NCBI GenBank assembly: GCA_011037195.1
Contig: JAAEAF010003168.1
Coordinates: 48,782 to 112,781, forward strand
Source: Triatoma infestans
Taxonomy: Eukaryota > Arthropoda > Insecta > Hemiptera > Reduviidae
DNA length: 64,000 nucleotides
Reading direction: 5' to 3'
Below, piece by piece: positions 32,801 to 44,800 of this stretch; position 1 is the first letter of the stretch, and each line of letters begins with the position of its first letter. The notes under the pieces are model-generated. The model did not search any database and was not told the origin of the DNA. It was given only the letters and a program-made list of their open reading frames with translations. A program made the translations under genes and the position numbers.

Positions 32801-35800
32801 CACCATATTAATATGAGTACAATTTATAGTGCGCTAAATATCTATTTGACAGTGCATTACAAAGTCTGCGATATATTTATAAACTTTATAACTATTGCTT
32901 TGTAGCAAAGTTCTATAGGAGAAGGGTTGCGGTACCAGACCAGTCAGATTGTGAAACAAGACAGCTCTCTCTGTTTTATGCAATGGACAGATCATTATGA
33001 TATGCTCCAGATCTTCTTCTGCGAAACATTTGTTGCAAGTTGCAGTGTCTGATTTATTAATTGTTTGCAAATATTTTTTGCATATTCCATGGTTTGACCT
33101 CAAACGACAAATTATCTTACACACTGCCTTATATGTAGCTTGCGGCTTAAACCAGGGAGTTTGGCCGACATTTGGAAATAAGGTTTTATAAAAACTCCCT
33201 TTCGGATTATTATTATAATTAAGTTGCCATTTCTGACGAGCTCTGGAGCTAATATATGGTTTTAAGTCCGTGTAAGGGAGATAACAGTTCGTCATAACCC
33301 CGTTTACAGCTGCCCGTTTTGCTATTTGGTCCACAATCTCATTACCCTTAATTCCTGAATGACCTTTCACCCAGCAAAGGTACGCTGTTTTGTTGCCAAT
33401 TTTCAAATTATGAAATTCATCTCTTATTAAAATAATTAATGGATTGGTTTCTAGCTTTCCTGATGCATTTTGTAATTTCAGCAGCGCGCTTTGACTATCC
33501 GAGAAAATTAGAAATCTGCAATCTTCTGAGTTCAGTTTTTTTATATATCTTACTGCTTCCAATATAGCCAATAGTTCCGCAGAGTAAATGCTTGCCCATT
33601 TGGGCAGGGCAAGTGAACTCTCATAAATCTTGCTAGAGTCATAAAACGCGCTACCAACCCCACCACCTAGCTTAGATCCATCGGTGAATATACACCTAAA
33701 ACCAGGCCATTTTTCTAAAATATATGTATGGAAGGCTAAATTATTCGAATAATTGTCAGTCATTGAATAATTTGGTAGATAGTGTACCTCAATGGGCTCT
33801 GTGAGGGCAAAATAATCGAAGGAATAATGAAATTTAATAAGATCACAGTTGATGATACTATAGTACGGGGCAATCTGAGAGAAACTGGTAGTTAACAATG
33901 GAGACTCCTTTTTCTTCCAATAACGGTGCGTGAGATTTTTTATTGTGAGTTCTGCTACTTTAGAGTATGTGGGACTATTGCAAGCGAGTAATTTACATAG
34001 ATGTCTATCTGATAAGATCTGTCTTCTAATATCCAATGGATGTTCGCACGCCTCGGCTTGTAAGACGACAATAGGAGTACTCTGCAGAAGTCCTAGGCAC
34101 AATCTCAAACATTTATACTGCACTAAGTCGAGTGGACGCAATACTGACTTTCTTGATTCTCCATAATATATAGAGCCGTAATCTATTATAGCTCTAACTG
34201 TAGATCTATGGAAGAACAGAGATGTATTCGGATCAGCTCCCCACCTTCTATGACTTATAACTCGTAGAACGTTTACGAACTTTTCAACCCTAGTGATTAC
34301 ATGTTTTACATGGGTTTTCCAGTTAAGAGATTTGTCCAAATACAAGCCCAAAAAGCGTACACTGTGGGTAAGCTGAAACTGTAAACCACCTAGTAGAACT
34401 CTTCCATTAAACGGCACCCTTCTATGCCGAGTAAATGGACACAAGCTGGACTTCTCGCTCGAAATAAAAAGACCGTTATGAAGAGACCATTCTTGTAAAT
34501 GCGAGACCACATTATCTAGACGAGTCCTGCAAACGTCTAAATCCTGATCAATTGCATATAGGCAAATATCATCAGCGTATTGTAGGATTTTGACTTCTTT
34601 TCTTAATATGGTGTCTATGTCGGCAACAAATAATGCATATAATAGTGGGCTGAGTATGCTTCCTTGTGGTAATCCTCTTTGTGCTAATTGTGGGCCTGTC
34701 ACCTTTCCGTTTATCCTTAAATATATGCGTCTATCGCAATACATACTAATAATATTGGATACAAACTTGTGGGGGAAGTTTAATGTTAACAATTTCTCGG
34801 CAAGGATAGGCAATTGAACACTATCGTATGCCCCAGCAATGTCTAGGAAAAGAGCAAGAACTGACTTATTGGTAGTAAATGATATCTGGATATCTGTTAT
34901 AAGCTGAGATAAACTATCATACGTAGATTTTCCTTTTCGGAAACCGAACTGGCTATCAGGTAAAATTTTATGATGTTCAACCCACCATGTGAGTCTGAGA
35001 TTAATCAATCGTTCAAATGTTTTGAACATACAAGAGGCCAAGGATATAGGACGGTAAGAGTCGCAATGATTTTCACGTTTTCCTGGCTTTTTAAGAGGAA
35101 TTATTATATAATTTTTCCAATCTTTAGGGAAATTACTGTGCATCCAAGCATCGTTAAATATAAGAAGGAGTACTTTTTGGGCATTTATAGGAAGGTGACT
35201 TAACATGGAATAATGTATGTTGTCCAAACCAGGAGATGTATTTGAATTATTTTTTAGCACTAGTTGAAGTTCTTGCAAGCAGAATGGGTTATTGAGAAAA
35301 TGCTCAGTTTGATGCTCCGAGGAAGGGAAAAAAACATTTACGACATCAGGCGGAGTGAATTTATCTAGGAACTCCTGGGTCCACGTTCCCTCTCTAACAG
35401 AGAACCGGTTCTGTACACTGCCAAGATTAAATGCTCTTATTGATTTCCAGATGTTCTGGATAGGCATATCCTTATTAAGTGAGCAACAAAACGTTCTCCA
35501 AGAGTTGCGTTTCTCTTGCTTAATTAATCTCTTTGCGTGTGCATTGCTTTGTTTGTAAGCTAAGAATGTGTCAAGATTGGGGTTCCTTTTATACGTGCAG
35601 AAAGCTTCTTTCCTTACTGTTATACTTTTTAAACAATTTTCGTTCCACCAAATTTTCGTGAGTTTGTTTTGAAAGCTAGAAGTGTAGCTATTGTATGTTC
35701 TATATTTGGGTATAGAGTAAGTACAAGCTTCATTTATGTCTTCTATAAAAGTTTCATATGATATATTGGTATTATTTTCAGTCCTCAACTGCGTGACGAC

Positions 35801-38800
35801 CTCCATAAACGATGTAAATTTACTCCAGTCTGCTTTCTTCATTTTCCATTTCCTACAGTTTGTTGTTTGGACAACTTCTATTCTCTGAGTACCAGTTATT
35901 TTAATTGGCAGATGGTTAGAGCCCATAGGATCGCTCAGAATTTCCCAATCAAATTCTGGAGCAAGGCATGGGGAACATAATGTAATGTCTAAAGCGGAAT
36001 AAGAATTCTGAACTAGCTATTAACTAGAGTTGGTGAGCCATCATTCAAATAGACCAAATTTTGATTTTCAACCGCCTGCATGAAACTACGACCCCGGGCA
36101 TCTGTGTATGATGACCCAAGTGACTCATGGTGTATGTTGAAATCGCCGCATAATAGCATCGGTTTGCTCAAACTTTCCATAAAATCGTTCCATTCCTCAA
36201 ATGACAAAGAATTATTAGGTAAGTTATATAAAGAATAAATATTTAATTGACCAAAGTTATTCAAATTTATAGATGCGCCTACGCACATGACTCCGTCGAG
36301 ATGTGGAATACCATGTAATTCTGAATATATAATATTTGTTTTTAACAATATGCATACCCCTGCCTTACCATCTTCTCGATCGGCTCTAATAATATTATAC
36401 CCTGAGAACTTAACCATAGTTCTTGGTTTAAACCAAGTTTCGCTAATAACTGCAATATCATAATGATCTGATTGAAGAGCGTACTCTAAGCTACCTTTAT
36501 TTGATATAGCAGAACGAGCGTTCCATTGCAATATACGTAAATGTGACATTTTGGTTTAATAGATAATAGTGATATACATGTAAACGTGATGTACGCAATT
36601 TTTGGACAATTATATTTATTACATTTGTATATTGACTGAATTTGAATTGAACATTCAAATAGCATTTTTAAGCGATAAGAGAAATTAAAAAAATAAAATA
36701 AAAAAATAAAAAAATAAAAAAAAATTAATTTGAAAATATGCATATTTATAAATAATATTCTGTATGGTCGTTTAGTTTAATTGTTTTATCTTATCTTTAA
36801 TCAGAGACTTTAAATTTTCTTCATTCAAATCTTTTAAATCACTACTCTGAATATATCTTATAATAGAATAAACTGTTTCATATACCGTATCTTTACTAGT
36901 ATCTGGCCCTATTTGAATATTTGGGCCGATTACTGAATTTGGCTGTGATGGAGGACTGTATGGGTTCGCCGAAATCAGACCCCCTGGTGTATTTTTACTA
37001 ACAGGAAGTTGGAAAAAAAGATCTTTATCCATTTTTGAACAAATATTAGGAGAGGGAGGAGATAAAATTCTCTTTCTTTTTATTGTCCGTTTGAAAGATG
37101 TTAAACCAAATGTTCCATTATTATTGTTGAGATTAGTTTTATTTAGTGAAGGGAAATCTTGTAGATTGTTTAGTTTTGGAGCATGTACTGAAGCTGCATA
37201 AGAATTCCCATTCAAAAAATTTTTTGCATCGAAATATGGTATATTATTTTCTGCCATAAGCTGTTTTATTACTTTTTCTTTTCTAAACAAAGGACACTTT
37301 GTTTGGTTCGATGCTGTATGATCATTAGCCCCACAGTTAGCACATTTTATCTCGTTGCTCTGACACTCTGTTTTGTCATGTTTATTCCCACATTTGTCGC
37401 ACCTAACAGAACCTTTGCACTGGTCTTGGAAGTGGCCATAACGCAGACATTTCCGACATTGAATAACGTTTTGAACATACTGATGTACTTCACAGCTTAC
37501 GTAATATATGTACACATAAGTCGGTAACGTTTGGCCTCTTACTGTAAAGAATACTGACTGTGTATTTATAAATTTAAATTCCCCAGTTTTTTCATCTTTT
37601 ATTTTTCGTTTGATTCTACGTAAGCTTAATATTTCTGGATGGCCACCATCGGGTAACTTAATGATATCTTTTAATTCCTGTTCTGACAAATCAGTGTCCA
37701 CACCTCTTATAACTCCCTTTCTTTCTAATAAGTACGTAGGAATATAAACCTTACAACCTTTCTGTTTCAGCACTTCAGATTCCAATAATTTATTAGCTGA
37801 TGTCAAGCTATTTAACTCTATTCTTACTCTATTTCTGCCAATCTTTTTAATATTTGTTATATTATTTGCTATATCGGCATGGTTCAAAAACAAAAGCTTC
37901 CCCATTGAAATAGGATGTAACCTACTTATTCCAATTTCATTACCATTTATGTTTTCCAAAATAACATGAAATGGCCCTTTGTCATAATTTCTATATCTTA
38001 AATCAGACTTAGCATTTTGCCCAAAATTATACATTCCAGCATTTTTCATTAAGGCGCTTTTCATCTCCAATTCCGGTGGTATCCCGACTTGCCCTTCGCT
38101 GTTGTCTGACATTTTTAATATAAGTAAATAAATAAATACTCACTTATGAAATGATGAGATAAAATTAAAACAAAAAACAAACAAAACTAAAATAATAATA
38201 AGTAATTAAATCCAAAAAGTAAGTTATACTGGAACTTAGTTAGGTTAACCTAATGTTTATATTATGTACTTAAAATAAAATGGATAAATAATCACAGACA
38301 CATTCACTCAATTTCACTTTTTAGAACAGAACTGAATCCAATTTACAAAGAGAGAACTTTAATAAATCATAAGTCGCACTTTATATTTATAAAACTATGT
38401 TTTTTATACTTAATAACTTTACTAACACCTTTCTTTAGCGAATGGAAGGTTACAGTGTTTTTATGAAGTTTGTAATCTCCCATTCGTATATCTTGAAGGG
38501 AAATAAACATCTAGTAAGAATTATGTGGGTTTTTTTTCATGAAATATTTGAAATTCTAATTTTAAGTGGGCTTAGATTATATTTGTTGTAAAATAAAAGC
38601 ATGGAGAAAATAACACTATAAGCATATTAATTAGAATTCCAGTTTACAAACTTGATCAAAGAATAATAAATACCTTCGAGTGGAAGGCGCCGATAGAATT
38701 CGGCATCGCTTTTACAAAAGCTGTAACTTTTACTGGTTCAGCATTCTCTGTATCCTCACCACTATCAGCATTTCTTCCGGTTGATAGTGCAGACATTTCT

Positions 38801-41800
38801 GGAAATGCAAGTATTGTCTGCTTCTTTAGTGCAGGTGGCACAGGTATTTTCACTTTTTTATCCTCCTCTCGCATAGGGCTTACCATTGAATCTAACATAC
38901 CCAGAAAACTTGGCCGTCCTGGAAAGGCTTTATTCGTAGGTATCATTTCGGTCGTGTTTTGCTTCTTGGCTGGAGAAGCTGAAAATATATTTCGACGTGT
39001 AGGGGTTTCAGATTTTGTATGACTAATTACAGGCGATTTCATCTTTTCCGGTGTATTAAGAATATCTTTGAGTGTATTATCTTCTTTTAAAGGACTGGCT
39101 GATTGCTGAACGGCTGCGGTTTCTTTAGCTGGGATAATCTCTTTCTCAGTGTAACTGCTGCTAAAATATCTTGAAATAAAAATAATAACGTTAATAATTA
39201 ATAATGACAATAACCATAATGAAGCACATGAATGATACCAAAAGTATGGTGGAATAATCACAGACTTTCTCTTATATCTTTACATATGTGTTGGTTACAA
39301 TAAATTAACTTCTTGATTGTCAGGACACGAAAGCTACCTTATACAACTGCAATAAGAGTATAGTGCATAAGTGTTTCACATTGGATGCATACTCAAACTG
39401 GTCAGAAAAAAGAAAATGAAGAGGTTTTTGAGGATGCAATCTAAGATAGAGTGTGCGTATAATTGTATCTACTACTTTTCTAGGTTTTATGTTTTAATGT
39501 TATGGCTTGTTTTAAACAAGTAAGTTTGACAAACTGATATTCTTTATAAAGAAACAAAACGGATAGCAAACAAAAGTAAGCAAAACCAAATAAAAATAAA
39601 AATGTCTTCATACCTGCTAACTTCTCCGTTGGTTTCATTAATAGGAGTGCTTAATTTGGACATTTTTGCTAGAGCTCCACATAAAGGCGTTAAGTGAGTT
39701 TTATTGGCGATAGAATTTTTTGAGAAAGGATTTCTAGCATTAATCTTGTTCCTCTCTTTAGACTGTTTATCGTATGTATCAATCTCATCAAATAAATCAT
39801 CAATGTCAACGTCATTATCATCAATGTTCATTGCAGTTTGATCTAATATGCCTTCTTCCAAATCATCAGTGACTTCCAAATTGACGTTTTTTTCTACTGT
39901 TGAAGTAATACCGTACACAGTTCTAAGATGATTCAATTCTTCTTCAATGTTATCTAGGTAAAAAAATTAAGTAATGAAGAATATGTATTATTCTAACTGG
40001 CGAAATTGTTAACCAAACATATGAATTATTTTCCCCTCACTTTTTTTCGGTGAAACTGTTCCTTCTATAAAATTCTTTGTAGCGGCTAGATATTTTTGTT
40101 GCTCATTTCTAGTTATAAATTTATCAAACACTGGTTGTGATTTTTTCGAAGCCAACTGCTTTGTTGCTTGGTAATCTTTAGACCAAATACTATTTCTAAT
40201 CGGGGCATTCCAACTAGTAGTCTTAATATGCTGTCATAATAAATGTTTATTACAAAATCCAATGCTACAGGAACCATTTCATAACGAATAGATTTAATTC
40301 AAATTATTGATTGAGGGTCACTCATTTATTAGAGATAAAGAACCATAAATCAAATATCTATATAAGAATAACAATACTTTGAGTATCACAAGTTAGCGAT
40401 TATCTACTGTTTCAATATATATAATCTCCATTACTCGTTCAACGATAACAGAAATCTGCACGTTGATATTTCAAAGATGTTCTAGGAATCTGGACTTTGA
40501 TATTTCAAAGATATTCTAAGAATCCGTACTTGGGAAATAATGATATGATTTCTAGTAGATGAAACGAAGAACCTATATATGAAATTCACTCTCTAATGTT
40601 TAGGGATAGGGTATAAATTGTATGAATCCTGCGAACTTCTACAAGTGGGTTGATCAATTCAAAACAGGTTTCAACTCCATAATCTATATAGCACTAAGCT
40701 CATATTCAAGAATATAGACAACGGAAGAATGAAGCCTGCGCCTCTGAAAAAGAGATGTAGTTTGCAAAGGAGGACAAATAGGCTGGGAAGTTTTACCCTG
40801 CCCACTTTCTAGCCTGGATCCCAGCCAAAGTTCTTCCTATTTTGATGTCTCTTCAAGGCGTCTAGTTGCGCAGCAGTGAAGAAGAAACCAAATATGCAAA
40901 ACTGACTCACACAACTTTTACTCCATTATAAAAATAAACTAGTTAGAGAGATAGGACAAGTGTGTAAATGTTTAAGAATCATCTCGAAAAATAATTTTAT
41001 TATGAGATTCATTTATAACAACATATAAAAACTATAACCATTTATCTCTTCACATCTAACTATGAATGACCCTCATCATAAAAAAATAATTTATACCTTA
41101 GAATCATCAGGATTCCAATTGTTTGTTTTAAGTAAAGTGAATGGATTGAGATTGCCTAATGCCAACTGTAGGCTTGTCTCACACGACAGTCCCTCATCTA
41201 TTGGTAATCGTTCACCTTCAGGAAGTGGAGTCAATGCTGTCACACAACGTTTAAAAGGATCGTATACTGGTTGGTATCTGAACATGGACACTGCGACCAT
41301 AAACTTATCTTTGTATTCTTGAGTAACCACAAGATTGTTCATGTTTAAATATGCTCCCAAACGGCTCAGTGCCTATAATAATTATACATATAAATCATTA
41401 ATTAGACACTGCAATAAAAAGTGACAACAAAAAATAAAATAAAAAAAACGTTATAAAGTTTTTAGAAATAACTGCCTAAGTACAAGTACAAAAAGTAAGT
41501 GTACGCACAAAATCTGTGGATAAAAACGAAATACGCACGTTATAAAATAAGAAAGACAAACTTAACAAAAAGCTCAAAGACATCCACATCGAACTCGCAA
41601 ACATTTTCCCAAGTACGTCTTTCACTCATTACTACTATCAAATACAAGACAAGATTGCCAATTTAATGGAACAGAAATCCAAAAAATTAACAAAAAATTG
41701 AATCAACTTCAGAACAGACAACGTAAAACATAAACAAACGAATAACAGTAATTTATTGAATTACCCAAGAACAATCAATCTCGCTAATATTACATTCACA

Positions 41801-44800
41801 ACTGAAATTGAATTCCTGGAAAAGGAGTTACTTTCTATTAAAAAAATGAAAACTGAGTAACTTAAAAAATGACAATCAGACAAAAACATCGAATCTCTAA
41901 CCGCTGACTCAGAACTAGCAATAACGCTCTACCTCCTGATAAACAAGAACATGCCAGACACTTAGCAGCTAACATCGTCAACAACATAAAAAGAAAAGTG
42001 TCAACACAAACCCAAAAGGGCAATCACGAATTACGCACTGCTAGCAACATACGAAATAAAGTAGGAGTCAACAACCTAGTCATAACTAAAGCAGACAAAG
42101 GCAATAATGTAGTCATTTTAACTAGCACAGATTACATCAACAAAACTTTAGAATTCATTAACGGCAATGCACACAAACAACTCAAGAAAGACTCAACAAT
42201 ACTATTTCAACATCAAATAAAAACTTCCATTAACACGGCTGCATTTATAATACCACCTTACGAAACATACAATTAATATCAATGAACTCCACAGCACCAA
42301 AACTAAATGCACTTCCCAAAGTTCATAAACCCAACATCCCCATTAGACCCGTCATCAGCTACACTACAGCACCCGCCTATAAACTCTCACAGTTACTTGC
42401 AACAGTATAAAGAACAAAATCAAACTACAAGACAGTTTTACCATAAAGAATACATAGCAGCTAATTCACTTAATGGAAGACACAATAATAACACCCTCAT
42501 CATGACTGATTTCCCTTGATATATCTAACTTATACACATCCATCCATATCAAGACACTTTAAACATTGTAAAACAGAAATTAAAAGAACAGAACACACAA
42601 CAATACATAGATCAAGTAACAACCATAACCTAAACTACAGTTAAACAAAACTACATTAGATTCAATAACAATTTCTAACTTGCTAACATGCTTAATAGAC
42701 GGATTAGGAATGGGACACCCGATATCTGCTATTCTATCAGAAATTTTTACAACACTTAGAAGACATTTACGTCCCACACTTAAAAGAACATCTCAACATA
42801 ACATTTTATGCACGTAACATAGATGACTCAAAACATGACATTGGCATAGATGCGCTCTTAAACTACTTAAACAACCTCCACCCCAATATAAAATTCACAC
42901 ATGAGTACGAGAACGATGGCACTCTCAACTTTCTAGATATAAAACTTACCAGAAATAACAAAATAGACTATGGGATTTACAGAAAACCCACTTCTAATGA
43001 CACCATAATACCTTCCAGTGCCCATCATACCACTGAACACAAAATAGCAGCCCTCAGACCTAACTAACAGGCTAAAAACTATACCACTCACAGCGACTAA
43101 CTACAGTGTAAAACAGCGACAAAACAAGAACTCAACACCATATACACCATAACCACAAAAATCGGATACCCTACTAGCGTTGTCAACAGAACTGTTTCAA
43201 GGAAAAACAGGCTAAACCGCAACCGACGAAAATCCTACAACACCCAGCACATTCGCCACTTTCACATACATAGGGAACGAGGCTTACAAACTGACAAACT
43301 TTTTCAAAAAACTAGGCTTGAGTAGAGCATTCAGAACAAACAACAAACTTGTAAACAAACTATGCACACACACTGAAACAACCAGCGTGTATGACAAAAG
43401 TGGTATACACAAACTCTCTTGCCCCGAATGCAATCGCAAGTAGGTACGCCAGACGGGAAGGCGCCTCAAAGATAGGTTTAAAGAACACCTACGCTCATAC
43501 AAATACAACAAAACCGACTCCACTTATGCTAGTCACCTTATAAAGAACAACTATGAACCACAAAGTATTGAAAAAACAATGGTCCTATTACACCAAGGCA
43601 CAAAAGGAAGACGAATGGACATTTTAGAAAAAATAGAAATATACAAACACAAGACTATCCACAAAAACATAATGAATGAAATAAATAAAACTCAGACACA
43701 CTCTTTAAGGTCATTCCACACACCTAACTATATTACAAACATACCACCAACTAGAATTAAAGACATATCTATGCATATATATATATACACAAAATGCATG
43801 CACCTCTTATTAAATTCTAGCCTGTATGTTCTTCTTCCCCCGATTAAAATACAGATTATTTGCATGATATACTTTTAACCTTAACAAAGGCTACCACCTC
43901 TCTCTCTCTCTCAACATCTTAATGTAATTTAAACATAAATTAATATCATTTAAAAATAAGCATGATAAATAAAAAACGAATGCATTTGATTTCCTCTATT
44001 ATTTATTTTAATATCACCTCCAATTTGCCGTTTCTGTCAACCTTCTTTACCTATCAATTTACTTACATTTTCTTATATTAACCCTGCTTGTATTTCACAG
44101 TTATTTATTAAGTACAAGCTTTTGACTGTCCATAATCTTTGCAATCCTTTCTTTAAACTTTATCTATTCTTATTAGTATGTATAATCCTGAAATTTCTTA
44201 TCGCCCCCTTAACAAAAATGACTTGATAAAACACTGATAATACTTAACAACACTATTAAAATTTAGTTATAAAGTATCCTTCAAAACATGTTATTTATTA
44301 TAAACTATCTTCTAATGTCTAATCATAATTTGTAATACTTCCATTTTGTCATTAAACACACACACATAGTAACATAACCTTATAACCTCCCACACATATA
44401 CGCAAGCAACAAACCAAAAGTGTGAGTGTGACAGAAACATTACGTTGAAGTGAACTCTCTATACGAACTTGGTGAATTTGCTCTGACGATGGATGAAAAT
44501 CCGAAACCCAGGAACAAATGGTATATGCATGCTACGACGGATAAAATATCAGATTAAGTAAGTACGTTTGAAATTTGTAATATTTGTGACAATCATCTGT
44601 AAAGCCCTTGGAAAAAAATAACAATAACGTTCCGGTATGTTGTTAATTGTGACCTGGGAGCAATGGGCCCTTATTAGTCGACAACTCATCTAGGAGTGGA
44701 ATATCCGAAATAATTTCCAGGCTTGAGAGAAGACTTTAACCTCCCCCCCACAAACAACATGGTAAGTACTCGTCGAAATAATTATCCAAAGCGATCGCCT

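Larger units (their letters stand above)
32738..38457 (-). mobile_element. Full-length I-type LINE with two ORFs
   Basis: 5.7 kb. It is flanked by a 12-14 bp duplication, TTTTTATGAAGTT on the plus strand (32725-32737 and 38458-38470), and ends in an A run of about 10 just inside the left duplication. The 5' UTR is about 345 bp. ORF1 is a zinc-knuckle protein; ORF2 carries endonuclease, reverse transcriptase and RNase H. RNase H plus this RT sequence place it in the I superfamily (I/Nimb/Ingi-like); the exact clade was not determined. Nearly open ORFs and clean duplications indicate a recent insertion. It lies in EXO1 intron 8 in the same orientation as the gene, inside a RepA copy. Confidence 0.92.

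Noticed and set aside
41998..42519. Host gene suggested by two consecutive frames
   Set aside because: The motifs are Penelope-like RT; stops separate them.
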